A DNA stretch of 64,000 nt from Catonella morbi ATCC 51271 (GCF_000160035.2 NZ_KI535367.1:62001-126000); one strand, 5' to 3'. Positions 26,741 to 36,327 are shown, counted from the stretch's first letter. The notes: generated by a model not told the origin, from the letters alone. Translations and numbers: made by a program.

Positions 26741-26866
26741 CTTTTTTTAATTATGACTTTTATATCACTTAAAAGTTAGAAAATAGACAAAAATATGACT
26801 TAAATATAAGTTAAGATGTAAGCTAGGGGTAAAAAACGATGGTTGGGAAATCTTAAGGAGGAATGG

Positions 26867-28543
26867 ATGAAAATAAATAAAATATTATTTGCCGGAATAC
26901 TGGGATTCAGTCTTTCCATCGTGGCTGTTGCAGGTACGGAGAAAAATATGATTTATGCACAGCAAAAGGAAGTGGTGTATAAGGCATTTGCTGAAAAACT
27001 GACTTTCAGTGATAAGTACTTTAATTATCAATGGGGAATGGATAATGACGGAAGTCTTAAATACAGTGAGCAGGTGGGAGGGAAACTGATAAAACAGCCT
27101 GTAACAAATGTAGAGGCTGAAAAAGATGTGGATATAGACCTTCCTGAGGTGAGGGCAAAATATAGCGGCGGAAGTAAGGAGGTTATAGTTGCCATCATAG
27201 ATACCGGTGTAGACTATAATCATGAAGACTTAAAAGATGTACTCTGGGTAAACAAGGGAGAAATTCCCGGAAACGGCATTGATGATGACGGGAACGGTTA
27301 CATAGATGATGTAAACGGCTGGAACTTTTATGATGAGAACAATATACTGTATAACGGTAAAACAGACACGCATGGAACTCATATTGCAGGTACAATAATA
27401 GCTAATATTAATTCGACAGGTATAGCCGGAGTAGCAGGAAACAGCAGAGTAAAGATAATGGTTATTAAGGCACTCGGAGGTGATGATGAGTCAGGATTTA
27501 CCTCAGGAATAGTAGATGCAATACATTATGCTGAAAATATGGGTGCCACAATTTGTAATTTTAGTTTTGGTACTGAGAATACGGATAAATACATGGAAGA
27601 AGCTATCAGAGACTCAAAAATGCTTTTTGTAGTTGCCTCAGGTAACGGAGATGCAGATACGGGTGAAGGGTACAATATTGACACAAAACCTATGTATCCC
27701 GCATCTTATGGCTACGATAATATTATTTCTGTTGCAAATCTACAGGCAGACGGAAGGCTGCATATAAGCTCTAATTATAGTTATAATGCGGTGGATATTG
27801 CGGCACCGGGCTCGAGAATATTAAGTACGATTGATTCAGAGACTTTTAGCAGCGGTTATGCTTCAGGTAAGCTGCCTACTCCCTATGCCTATATGACAGG
27901 CACTTCTATGGCAGCACCCTTTGTAGCGGGAACAGCGGCCCTATTATACTCAGAGTTTCCGGGGATTACACTTTCTCAGGTGAAAGAGTCGATTCTGAGC
28001 GGAGTAAAGAGTCTTCCGTTACTTGCCGGTAAGGTGGTTACGGGAGGAATGCTCAGTGCTGACAGAGCATATACCTATGCTTACAATAATTATCAGAATT
28101 TTTTGGCTGCCAACAAAAAAGTTGAGGAAGCTAAGAAGGCAGAGGAAATCAGAAAAAGGGAAGAAGCTAAGAGGGCAGTAGAGGCTAAGAGGGCAGAAGA
28201 AGCCAAGAAGGCTAACGAGCGAAAGAAGTCTAAGGCAGCTTTGGGGAAAACAAAAAAAGATTCTAAAAAGACCTCTAAAGGCAAAGCACCTTCAATTAAA
28301 TTATCACTTACCAAAGCCGGGAAAATCCGACTCAAGGTAAGTGATAAAGACAAGGATATCTTATTGGTAAGATATACAGCAGGGCATAAGAGCTTTTCCT
28401 ATTTTAATAAAGGTAAAAAAGGAATTAAGCTGGCTCTGAACACAAAGAATGAGAAAATTCTTAAGCTGAAAAAAGGAATTTATACATTTTATGCAGTTGA
28501 CAAAAAGGGGAATAAAACTATTCGTGTAGTATCTATAGAATAG
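26867..28543 (+). CDS. Secreted subtilisin-family (S8) serine protease
   Basis: A 558-residue subtilase. Residues 1-24 form a signal peptide. The catalytic triad is D112 (IIDTGVDYNHEDL), H169 (DTHGTHIAGTI) and S347 (GTSMAAPFVAGTAALL), with oxyanion N260 in ASGN. A calcium-binding-like DDDGNGYIDD loop lies near residue 140. After the catalytic domain comes a Lys/Glu/Ala-rich helical linker (about residues 415-470) and a basic beta-rich C-terminal domain of about 85 residues. A linker of this type usually spans or binds the cell wall, which suggests the enzyme is held at the surface. AAGGAGG precedes the ATG at 26867. Confidence 0.92.
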   Translation: MKINKILFAGILGFSLSIVAVAGTEKNMIYAQQKEVVYKAFAEKLTFSDKYFNYQWGMDNDGSLKYSEQVGGKLIKQPVTNVEAEKDVDIDLPEVRAKYSGGSKEVIVAIIDTGVDYNHEDLKDVLWVNKGEIPGNGIDDDGNGYIDDVNGWNFYDENNILYNGKTDTHGTHIAGTIIANINSTGIAGVAGNSRVKIMVIKALGGDDESGFTSGIVDAIHYAENMGATICNFSFGTENTDKYMEEAIRDSKMLFVVASGNGDADTGEGYNIDTKPMYPASYGYDNIISVANLQADGRLHISSNYSYNAVDIAAPGSRILSTIDSETFSSGYASGKLPTPYAYMTGTSMAAPFVAGTAALLYSEFPGITLSQVKESILSGVKSLPLLAGKVVTGGMLSADRAYTYAYNNYQNFLAANKKVEEAKKAEEIRKREEAKRAVEAKRAEEAKKANERKKSKAALGKTKKDSKKTSKGKAPSIKLSLTKAGKIRLKVSDKDKDILLVRYTAGHKSFSYFNKGKKGIKLALNTKNEKILKLKKGIYTFYAVDKKGNKTIRVVSIE

Positions 28544-29572
28544 CTATTCCCAGGTAAATATTTTTGACTTATCTATATATTTCACTGACTGAGTTATAAG
28601 AAATTCAGTCAGTTTTTTATTTTCATCAGAACCATAAGAATAAACTCCGTTTTCTAAGATGTAAGGATAGTTTAAGATTACGGAGTTTTCACGTTTTTTC
28701 CGCATTTTAGACAGGAAATCTTTGGAAGTCCTGAAACTGCCTATACTTATATCCCGGAGAGATGAAGCAGGAATTTCGTTAAAAACCTTATCAAGCATAT
28801 CGCTGTATAGAATTTCCAAATTCGGAACTTTTAGTATAGGATCAAAACACAGTCTCAGACTTAAATTAAGTTCTGAGGTTGATTTTACAGCTTTAAGCCT
28901 GCTCTCAAAACTTGGAGTCTTATGCTCATATTTATCTGTAATCTCAGAAGGGGAAAGTGTCCAGGCAAAGATAAAGTTTTCAGGAATAATAAGTCCTTCA
29001 TCAATATATTTTTTTATAATACCTATATTGGCACTCTTGGTACGGCATTCCACTGTCAGAGCTTCATGCTTTGCGGTATACTCTATGAATTCCTTCACAA
29101 AGCCTGTAAATCCTTCTAAAGCAAGCAAATCCGTATCGTAGGAAATACAGATGTATACAGGATGTCTCTGCAATAATTCGTCCAGCTCCTCAAAGATATC
29201 CTCTATATTTACAAAGATTACTATATTTGCAGAAGGATACATTCCGGATAGATAACAGTATTCACAATCATAGTAACAGTTCATTATAAGTGAAGTATAG
29301 TAAAAATGCTTATTGCCAAAATTTTCACAAACAGGTGCACCTTCATATATAAGTCTGCCTTCCTTTTTGGCTAGGATTAGTGAAGGAGAATGTTTGGCAA
29401 GCAGGAGATTTTGCCCTGACGGTGTGAATACATCTTTATAATGGATAATATCAATAAGCTGACTGCTTTTAAAATTAGCAAGGATTTCCTGTACCTTGGG
29501 ATTGTTTTTAACTTTTTCTTCTATGTAAATATGCGAAAAAGGCTTGTTAAGACAGTCTTTGTCTGAGGGCAT
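28544..29572 (-). CDS. Spore photoproduct lyase-like radical SAM protein
   Basis: A 342-residue protein of the SPL radical-SAM family, which repairs the thymine spore photoproduct. The cluster motif is C99-YYD-C103-EY-C106 followed by YLSGMYPSANI. C142 in YICISYDTD lies where the B. subtilis enzyme has its hydrogen-donor cysteine (Cys141, from memory), so an active lyase is plausible. It overlaps the unknown upstream gene by 26 bases with AAAGGAGA inside that gene, so translation is probably coupled. The pairing with an ABC-F gene is not the classical splAB arrangement. Confidence 0.8.
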   Translation of the reverse strand: MPSDKDCLNKPFSHIYIEEKVKNNPKVQEILANFKSSQLIDIIHYKDVFTPSGQNLLLAKHSPSLILAKKEGRLIYEGAPVCENFGNKHFYYTSLIMNCYYDCEYCYLSGMYPSANIVIFVNIEDIFEELDELLQRHPVYICISYDTDLLALEGFTGFVKEFIEYTAKHEALTVECRTKSANIGIIKKYIDEGLIIPENFIFAWTLSPSEITDKYEHKTPSFESRLKAVKSTSELNLSLRLCFDPILKVPNLEILYSDMLDKVFNEIPASSLRDISIGSFRTSKDFLSKMRKKRENSVILNYPYILENGVYSYGSDENKKLTEFLITQSVKYIDKSKIFTWE

Positions 29573-30149
29573 TTAATATCTCCTTTCTAAGCAGTTTTTT
29601 GTTTGGCTTATTTTCTATATCTGCCTCAATTTCATTTATAAGAGTTTCTAAAACTACATTCGAGAGAAATGCATATTTTAACAAGCCGTTCAATATAACA
29701 ATTTCTGAAACTGTAAAGCTGTATTCTGCGATAAAATCAAGATAAAATGAAGTTTTAAGGAAGGCTTCAAAGGCAGAGGAAGTTTCTGTGGTCTTAATTA
29801 CGTTTTGGGCTGAAACTATATTCTCTGCACAGTTTATAAGTGAATTAATGCTGTAGCCGAGGTAATTTTCGCCGATATCAGGAGATTTTTCTAAGGCTTC
29901 AAATACAAAAATATTTTCATAGGCAAAACTCTTTTTTATTTTTTCATAGGATTCATAGACTTCATCAGAGATATATTCACCTTCCGCACAGTGAAAATTT
30001 CCGTATAAAGCAGGAAAGAGAAAAGAGCTTTTATCCTTTCGCGATATTTTATTTATCAGCCTTACATCGGTAATTTCTTCATAATCAATCGGAGGGTTTA
30101 TCATAATGACAGCCCCTCCGCTTATATTAAATATTTTTATATCAGACAT
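29547..30149 (-). CDS. Unknown protein between ABC-F and SPL-like genes
   Basis: A 200-residue protein I do not recognise. It is slightly acidic, apparently soluble and rich in Glu, Asn and aromatic residues, with no signal peptide, cysteine motif or membrane segment. It starts inside the last codons of the ABC-F gene (8-base overlap) and ends inside the SPL-like gene (26-base overlap), so the three are one translationally coupled unit. The position suggests an accessory role to the SPL-like enzyme, by inference only. An internal ATG at residue 16 is an alternative start. Confidence 0.65.
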   Translation of the reverse strand: MSDIKIFNISGGAVIMINPPIDYEEITDVRLINKISRKDKSSFLFPALYGNFHCAEGEYISDEVYESYEKIKKSFAYENIFVFEALEKSPDIGENYLGYSINSLINCAENIVSAQNVIKTTETSSAFEAFLKTSFYLDFIAEYSFTVSEIVILNGLLKYAFLSNVVLETLINEIEADIENKPNKKLLRKEILNALRQRLS

Positions 30150-32055
30150 TTAAGGATAACTCCTCCCAACGTTCCAAAAGGCTTTCAATTCGCTCATCAT
30201 TGGCGGTTTTTTGCTTGTGAAGCTCCATAAGCTTGCCTACATCGGAAGCAATAGACGGCTCTGCAAGTTTTTCTTCAAGTTCGGTATTTTCACTTTCAAG
30301 TTTTGCAACCTCATCCTCTATTTTTTTCAATTCATTCCCGATTTTGCGAAGTTCCTTTTGTTCTTCTTTCTGCATCTTCCAGTTCTGCCTGTTTGCAGAG
30401 TTTTCAGCCTGTTCTTTTTCCTCGTAAGCGGTATTTAATAGGGCAGCTTCAATAGTTTCCTTCTTTTCTAAATAATAATCATAGTTTCCTATATAGTTAA
30501 GAAGCTGTTTATTTGTTAAGTCAAGGATTCTGGTAGCGGTTTTATTTATAAAATACCTGTCGTGGCTTACATAAAGCACTGTGCCTTCGTAATTATTCAG
30601 GGCATCTTCAAGGATTTCCTTGGATGTAATGTCAAGGTGGTTGGTAGGCTCGTCAAGCAGAAGGAAATTTGCTTCTGAGAGCATAAGTTTTGCAAGGGAC
30701 ACACGTCCTTTTTCACCGCCTGAAAGTGAGCCAATCAGCTTAAATACATCATCTTTGTTAAACAGAAAGCTTGCAAGTACATTTCTTATTTCTGTATTAT
30801 TTAAATATGGATAAGCATCAGATATTTCATCAAAAAGGGTTTTACTTAAGTCAAGCACCTGATGCTCCTGATCGTAGTAGCCTATTTCAACATTTGTACC
30901 AAGTTTTACATTGCCCGAGTCGGCAGGCAGAATTCCGTTTATTATTTTAAGCAGGGTGGTCTTACCGGTTCCGTTTCCGCCTATGATGGCAACTCTTTCC
31001 CCTCTTTTTATTTCAAAATTTATATTTTCAAATAAAACTTCATCAAAGGACTTTGTTAAATTTTCCACATTTAATACGTCCTTACCGCTTTCCTTATGAG
31101 GCTTGAGGGATATTTTCATAGAAGCATCAATTTCAGTCGGTTTCTCCACTTTTTCTATCTTATCCAGCATTTTTTCACGGCTTTCAGCCCTTTTAATTGA
31201 CTTTTCACGATTAAAAGAACGGAGTTTGTCTATTACCGCCTCCTGATGAGCTATTTCTTTCTGCTGGTTAAGGTAGGCTTTAAGTTCAGCCTCTCTTAAA
31301 GCTTTTTTCTTATTGGCGTAGTCGGTATAATTTCCCATAAAGGTAGTCGCTTTGCAGTTATTAAGTTCAATTATTTTCTCTGCGACTCCATCAAGAAAAT
31401 ATCTGTCGTGGGCAACTATAAGTACAGCTCCGTTAAAATTCTTAAGATAGGTTTCAAGCCAGCCTATAGCCTTCATATCGAGGTGGTTGGTAGGCTCGTC
31501 AAGCAGGATGATATCAGGCTTTGAAAGCAGAAGCCTTGCAAGATAGGCTCTGGTTTTCTGACCTCCCGAAAGAGTGTTTACCTTGCGGTTAAAATCCTCT
31601 TCATCAAAGCCCAGTCCTTTTAATATTCCTGTGATTTCACTTTTGTAGGCATAGCCGTTTTTAAGTTCAAATTCATGTGTAACCCTTGAATAATCCTCGT
31701 AGATAGCATCAAGAGCAGCACCTTCCGCCTGCTTCATTTTTGCTTCAAGGCTTCGCATCTTATCCGAAAGTTCAAGGATATCTTTTTTTACTTCCAGCAT
31801 TACATCGAAGATGGTAAGCTCAGTATCTATGTTTTGGTGTTGGGCAAGATAGCCGATGGTAGCTCCTTTTGCAAGGAAAACCTCTCCGCTGTCGGCAGAC
31901 ATTTCATTCATGATTATCTTTAACAGAGTTGATTTGCCTGCTCCGTTTATACCGACAATTGCAGCTTTTTCACGTTCATTTATATGAAAACTGACCTCTT
32001 TAAGCACAGGTCCGGTTACAAATTCTTTTGAAATATTATTGCAGGATAATACCAT
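30142..32055 (-). CDS. ABC-F family ATPase (YdiF/Uup-like, both ATP sites intact)
   Basis: A 637-residue soluble protein with two ABC domains and no membrane segment. NBD1 has GINGAGKST, LSGGQKTRAYLARLLL and LLLDEPTNHLD. NBD2 has GGNGTGKTT, LSGGEKGRVSLAKLML and LLLDEPTNHLD. The linker between them (P-site tRNA-interaction type) is basic and helical, and a C-terminal coiled coil rich in Glu/Lys follows. Family members act on the ribosome or in antibiotic protection; which one applies here is unknown. AGGAGG lies 7 bases before the ATG. It is the first gene of the three-gene minus-strand unit. Confidence 0.9.
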   Translation of the reverse strand: MVLSCNNISKEFVTGPVLKEVSFHINEREKAAIVGINGAGKSTLLKIIMNEMSADSGEVFLAKGATIGYLAQHQNIDTELTIFDVMLEVKKDILELSDKMRSLEAKMKQAEGAALDAIYEDYSRVTHEFELKNGYAYKSEITGILKGLGFDEEDFNRKVNTLSGGQKTRAYLARLLLSKPDIILLDEPTNHLDMKAIGWLETYLKNFNGAVLIVAHDRYFLDGVAEKIIELNNCKATTFMGNYTDYANKKKALREAELKAYLNQQKEIAHQEAVIDKLRSFNREKSIKRAESREKMLDKIEKVEKPTEIDASMKISLKPHKESGKDVLNVENLTKSFDEVLFENINFEIKRGERVAIIGGNGTGKTTLLKIINGILPADSGNVKLGTNVEIGYYDQEHQVLDLSKTLFDEISDAYPYLNNTEIRNVLASFLFNKDDVFKLIGSLSGGEKGRVSLAKLMLSEANFLLLDEPTNHLDITSKEILEDALNNYEGTVLYVSHDRYFINKTATRILDLTNKQLLNYIGNYDYYLEKKETIEAALLNTAYEEKEQAENSANRQNWKMQKEEQKELRKIGNELKKIEDEVAKLESENTELEEKLAEPSIASDVGKLMELHKQKTANDERIESLLERWEELSLNV

Positions 32056-32176
32056 TATTTCCTCCTAATATGGGATAATGTTAAAATCAATTTGTATTTA
32101 CAAAAATACCTAAGTTTATATTCTACTACAGAATGGCATATAAGTGCAAGTGAGTGGTTTTCTTTGAATAAAGGGC

Positions 32177-32205
32177 TTGATTATGCGAGGATATTATCTT
32201 AAGAT
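32177..32205 (+). promoter_or_regulatory. Sigma-A promoter of the MocR-type gene
   Basis: TTGATT at 32177-32182, 17-base spacer, TAAGAT at 32200-32205, giving a leader of about 100 bases. The 255-base gap between ABC-F and this gene otherwise shows no ORF. Confidence 0.55.
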
Positions 32206-32310
32206 ACAATTAAAAGGGTGAACATCCGGATGAAATTTATGTAGAAAAGAAAATTTAGAATTAAACAGACAATATTAAGATTTTACAAGCTTATGATTAG
32301 AGGAGAAAAT

Positions 32311-33717
32311 ATGCTTACAGTAGAACTTGACCATAAAAGTAAAATACCCTTGTACGAACAGCTTTATCGTAAAATACGCTCTCTGATTTCAGAAGGGGAA
32401 CTGGCAGACGGACAGAGACTGCCCTCTGAGAGGGGGCTGGCCTCAAATCTTCAGATAAGCAGAAATACGGTAACTCTTGCCTATGAACAGCTTTATGCGG
32501 AAGGATATGTGGATGCGCGTCCTCAGAGCGGTTACTATGTGAATAAGATAGACAGGGTAAATAATGAGGGAAGTCTTAATTTTTCCGATATCAAAAATGA
32601 GGAATCAAGCTTAAATAAAGAGTATGAGTATGATTTTTCTCCGTTTTCACTTTGTAAGGAGAGCTTTCCATATAAGATGTGGGACAGATTATACAGACAG
32701 TGCCTAAGAGACGGCGGAGAAGAGCTTTTTAACCTTGGAGAGCGTCAGGGCGACCTGAAGTTAAGACAATCAATAGCCAGATATCTGTTTGGCTACAGAG
32801 GTTTGGTGATAAAACCTGAAAATATGATAATCGGAGCCGGTACCGGCTATCTGTTACAGATATTAGAGCATCTCCTTGATGAAAAATGCTGTTTTGCTAT
32901 GGAAAATCCGACCTATATGCAGGCTTATAAAATATTTTCTTCGTTAAACAGAAAGATAGAACCTATAAATCTGGATGAGAGCGGACTTAAGGTAAATGAG
33001 CTTTATAATACAGAGGCTAAGGTAGTATATCTTACACCTGCACATCAGTTTCCCACAGGTGTGGTAATGCCCATAGCAAGACGTAAAGAATTGCTTGGTT
33101 GGGCTTCGAAGGAGAAAGACAGATACCTAATTGAAGATGACCATGACAGTGAATTCAGGTATAAAGGACTTCCGATACCTCCTATGAAGGCGATAGATAC
33201 ACAGGATAAAGTTATATATCTGGGGACATTTTCAAGAACTATAGCTCCGGCGATAAGGATTGGTTTCATGGTACTGCCCGATGCCTTGCTTGAGGTATAT
33301 AGGAAAAAACTTTCCTTTTTAGCCTGTCCCGTGCCAAGGATAGAACAGGCTGTGCTTACAGAATTTATCACGGGCGGGCACTATGAGAGACATATAAATA
33401 AAACCAGGAAAATATACAAAACGAGGCATGATTCCCTGATTATAGCACTAAGAGGCTTTGGTGACAAGGTAAGTTTCATAGCTGAAAATGCGGGTATGCA
33501 TCTAGCGGTCAGCTTTAATCTTGAAATTACAGAAGAAGAACTTATAGAACAGGCAGAAAGTGTGGGAATTAAGATGGTTGGACTGTCTAATCACAGGATA
33601 GACAGGGTAGATGGCAGAGAGAAATCACCTATCATACTTATAGGCTATGGTAATATAAGTGAAAATAAGATTAAGGAAGGAATGAAGATTTTAAGGAAAA
33701 AACTTATTGATTTATAG
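32311..33717 (+). CDS. MocR-type GntR regulator with aminotransferase-like domain
   Basis: A 468-residue protein with an N-terminal GntR winged helix (residues 1-75; IPLYEQLYRKIRSLI, LPSERGLASNLQISRNTVTLAYEQLYAEGYV) and a C-terminal class I aminotransferase fold. PLP-site elements are visible: ENPTYMQAYKIF, HQFPTGVVMP and LIEDDHDSEFRY. The expected Schiff-base lysine of the TFSK motif is arginine here (R309 in GTFSRTIAPAIRIGF). That may abolish covalent PLP binding. MocR proteins usually regulate PLP or GABA genes. RBS GAGGAGA precedes the ATG at 32311. No obvious target is adjacent. Confidence 0.88.
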   Translation: MLTVELDHKSKIPLYEQLYRKIRSLISEGELADGQRLPSERGLASNLQISRNTVTLAYEQLYAEGYVDARPQSGYYVNKIDRVNNEGSLNFSDIKNEESSLNKEYEYDFSPFSLCKESFPYKMWDRLYRQCLRDGGEELFNLGERQGDLKLRQSIARYLFGYRGLVIKPENMIIGAGTGYLLQILEHLLDEKCCFAMENPTYMQAYKIFSSLNRKIEPINLDESGLKVNELYNTEAKVVYLTPAHQFPTGVVMPIARRKELLGWASKEKDRYLIEDDHDSEFRYKGLPIPPMKAIDTQDKVIYLGTFSRTIAPAIRIGFMVLPDALLEVYRKKLSFLACPVPRIEQAVLTEFITGGHYERHINKTRKIYKTRHDSLIIALRGFGDKVSFIAENAGMHLAVSFNLEITEEELIEQAESVGIKMVGLSNHRIDRVDGREKSPIILIGYGNISENKIKEGMKILRKKLIDL

Positions 33718-33719
33718 GC

Positions 33720-33980
33720 TTACATAAGCCCCGCAATTTTTGACAATTCAATTATGGATTTTTTAGAAATCCTGTTTCCGTAATATTCAAAATAGTTATT
33801 GTCATCATCTATATTGCCAAAAATATCGGGATTGATTTGCTTTCTTATAATAATGTTATTGGCACCTGTTATTATTTCAAGTTCTTCCGAATCATTTATA
33901 TTTAAACTTTTTCTGAGATTTGCGGGAATGGTTATTCTGCCAAGCTTATCAAGCCTGCGGGTTAAGACTATATTTTTCAC
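33720..33980 (-). CDS. AbrB/SpoVT-like transition-state DNA-binding protein
   Basis: An 86-residue protein with an N-terminal swapped-hairpin domain: LTRRLDKLGRITIPANLRKSLNI followed by EELEIITGANNIIIRK, the AbrB/MazE pattern. The C-terminal 35 residues are acidic and do not match anything I know. It is convergent with the MocR gene (2-base gap). AGGAG lies before the ATG. No toxin gene is adjacent, so a stand-alone regulator is more likely than an antitoxin. Confidence 0.82.
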   Translation of the reverse strand: MKNIVLTRRLDKLGRITIPANLRKSLNINDSEELEIITGANNIIIRKQINPDIFGNIDDDNNYFEYYGNRISKKSIIELSKIAGLM

Positions 33981-34094
33981 TTAGAACTCCTTTTACAGCG
34001 GTAAAGATATAATACATTTTAAATATAGCTTCCTGACAACAGTTATAATAGTATATATAATATGAGAATATAAAAGAATTTGTAACTTTTTGGG

Positions 34095-34123
34095 TTTCAA
34101 CTTCAAGGCAGGTATGATATAAT
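34095..34123 (+). promoter_or_regulatory. Sigma-A promoter of corA
   Basis: TTTCAA at 34095-34100, 17-base spacer, TATAAT at 34118-34123. The 70-base leader includes the small hairpin GCC-GTAA-GGC near 34147-34156. Confidence 0.55.
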
Positions 34124-34201
34124 GTGACAGTGCCATGCAAATCAAGCCGTAAGGCGAAGATTGAGTTTAGATAGTGAAATTTAGTATATCAGGAGAGAAG
34201 G

Positions 34202-35119
34202 ATGTATTATAAGATAAGGAATACTTTGGAAAAAGTTGAGTTTGAAGATATATTTAAGGGTGAAGGTTGCTATGTGGCAGTGATTAGTCCGGCTGAATGG
34301 TTTGCAAATAAAGAAAAATTTAATATGGGAATAGACCTTGAAATGGAAATCGAAAATCCCTATATGACTAAGGCAGAGGTAAACTATGACTCACTTACGG
34401 GAAGTTTTTTTATTCCAGACAGGAGAGATATATTTGACAAAAGTGATTCTTTTGCGTTTGCTCTGGATGAAAAAGGTATAGTCTTCATAGACCATGACGG
34501 CTATGTATTAGGGCTTACAAAAAAACTTGCTTCTATTAAAAAATGGCGTACACCAAGCCTTGAAAGATTTATTTATGATTTTTTGGAAATGATAATAAAC
34601 GGTGATTTGAGTATCCTTGAAAAGTATGAAAGTGAGATAAGCAACATAGAAGACAGAATTCTTGAAGGTAAACTTACGGGAGAGCTTGAAAGAAACAATG
34701 AAATCAGAGGAGAACTTCTGAAACTTAAGATGCACTATGAACAGCTGATTGATTTCGGTCAGGAATTGGCAGAGAATGAGAATGATTTTTTTATGACCGA
34801 TAATCTCAGATTCTTTGAGCTTTTTACAGGCAGAGTTGCCAGACTTCAGGGGATAGTATCTACTTTGAGAGAATACACGGCACAGGTCAGGGAACTTTAC
34901 CAGTCAGAACTTTCAGTAAAGCAAAACAGAATAATGACAGTGCTTACGGTAGTTACCACAATAATTATGCCTTTAACATTGATTACAGGCTGGTACGGAA
35001 TGAATTTTAAGTATATGCCTGAGCTTGAATCTCCTATGGCATATCCGGTGATTATCGGAATAGTCATAGCAATAGCAATCACCGGTATAATATATTTTAA
35101 AAAGAAGGAATGGTTATGA
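34202..35119 (+). CDS. corA: CorA-family Mg2+/Co2+ transporter
   Basis: A 305-residue 2-TM-GxN channel. A soluble alpha/beta and long-helix domain occupies residues 1-245. TM1 (about 248-266) ends in the selectivity motif YGMNF, and TM2 (about 280-297) is followed by a basic tail KKKEWL. The length and the acidic extracellular loop MPELESPMAY are normal. GGAGAGAAGG precedes the ATG. Together with MgtA this gives the cell both a passive and an ATP-driven divalent cation route. Confidence 0.92.
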   Translation: MYYKIRNTLEKVEFEDIFKGEGCYVAVISPAEWFANKEKFNMGIDLEMEIENPYMTKAEVNYDSLTGSFFIPDRRDIFDKSDSFAFALDEKGIVFIDHDGYVLGLTKKLASIKKWRTPSLERFIYDFLEMIINGDLSILEKYESEISNIEDRILEGKLTGELERNNEIRGELLKLKMHYEQLIDFGQELAENENDFFMTDNLRFFELFTGRVARLQGIVSTLREYTAQVRELYQSELSVKQNRIMTVLTVVTTIIMPLTLITGWYGMNFKYMPELESPMAYPVIIGIVIAIAITGIIYFKKKEWL

Positions 35120-35295
35120 GATAATTATTATATACTCCCAATTATTTATTATTTAGGATAAATATTTCTAATAAAACTATCGTATTGTTATATAAAAAAT
35201 GTTATAATAGAAAGATATCAAAGATACAAATATAGTAATAATTATTTTAAAGCATACATTATAATTAACTGCAAGAAGAAGTGAGTGTAGATAGT

Positions 35296-36279
35296 ATGAA
35301 CAGAGAAGAGTTTTTAAAACAAATGCTTAAATATTCTGCATCCGCCGGAAATCCTGAAGAAAATATAATTCATATACTGGACTACATGGGTAGAAAATTA
35401 GAGGCAGACAGAACATATATTTTTGAGAAAAATTTAAAGGGTAATTCAGATAATACTTACGAATGGTGCTCAGAAAATGCAGTACCTCAGATAGATAATC
35501 TTCAGGACTTGGAACATGAGGGGTTGTTAGACTTATGGTATAAGGAGTTTTATAATCATCGGGGAGTTTTTATTGAAGATCTTGAAGAATATAAAAAAGT
35601 AAGCCCTTCTATGTATGAACTTTTAAAACCGCAAGATATACATTCACTGATAGCCTGGCCGATATTTGTAGATGAATTATGTGTGGGATTTTTAGGTATT
35701 GACAATCCTGTAAGAAAACACATGGAAGATGTTGTGCGTATCTTTGAGATGGTAGGCTATATAATGTCAATAATAATCAGGCAGAGAGATAATGTAAGGA
35801 TACTTAGAAGACTCAGCTATGAGGACCAGTTGACGGGAGTGAAGAACAGGCGTGAATTCGACACCTTTATTAAAAATGAATATCCGAATGTAACTTCTGT
35901 AGGGGTGCTTTCCTGCGATTTGAACGGACTTAAGCGGACTAATGATACTATGGGACATGAAGCGGGGGATAAATTCATAATTAAGGTGGCAGAAAATCTG
36001 GCGAAAATCTTTGGATATAATTATGTATACCGAATGGGTGGAGATGAGTTCGTTGCGGTCGATATTAATCTTACAGTTAAAGAATTTGAGTTAAAAGTAA
36101 AAAAAGTACTGGAACTTATGAAAGAAGATAATGCTCCGGTAGCAACAGGCTATGTATTTAAGACTGATAATAAAACTGATTTTTATTCGCTTGCGGACGA
36201 AGCGGATAAGAGGATGTATAAGGATAAAGGAAGGTATTATTCCGATATAAGAAATGAAAGGCGAAGAAGAACGACCTAA
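35296..36279 (+). CDS. GAF-like/GGDEF diguanylate cyclase
   Basis: A protein of about 327 residues. The N-terminal 160 residues look like a GAF-type sensor domain (adrTYIFE, SLIAWPIFVDELCVGFLGIDNP). The C-terminal GGDEF domain has DQLTGVKNRREFD and the active-site motif YRMGGDEFVAV, so diguanylate cyclase activity is expected. The RxxD inhibitory I-site is not present before GGDEF. There is no membrane segment. The start is uncertain: the ATG at 35296 or a GTG at 35281, neither with a good ribosome binding site. Confidence 0.85.
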   Translation: MNREEFLKQMLKYSASAGNPEENIIHILDYMGRKLEADRTYIFEKNLKGNSDNTYEWCSENAVPQIDNLQDLEHEGLLDLWYKEFYNHRGVFIEDLEEYKKVSPSMYELLKPQDIHSLIAWPIFVDELCVGFLGIDNPVRKHMEDVVRIFEMVGYIMSIIIRQRDNVRILRRLSYEDQLTGVKNRREFDTFIKNEYPNVTSVGVLSCDLNGLKRTNDTMGHEAGDKFIIKVAENLAKIFGYNYVYRMGGDEFVAVDINLTVKEFELKVKKVLELMKEDNAPVATGYVFKTDNKTDFYSLADEADKRMYKDKGRYYSDIRNERRRRTT

Positions 36280-36327
36280 CCACTTGAAAAATTCTGAATA
36301 TATCGGTAGAATAAGAGCGAGACATTT

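Noticed and set aside
28100-28260. Lys/Ala/Glu repeat of the subtilase as a DNA repeat of separate interest
   Set aside because: The repetition follows from a low-complexity coiled-coil linker and is not a tandem DNA repeat with fixed unit length.
33949-34140. 63-codon minus-strand frame upstream of the AbrB-like gene
   Set aside because: It overlaps the AbrB-like start and the corA promoter, has no ribosome binding site and no recognisable pattern.
34124-34201. corA leader as a riboswitch
   Set aside because: A small GCC-GTAA-GGC hairpin is present, but I could not fit the leader to c-di-GMP, Mg2+ or NiCo riboswitch consensus elements.
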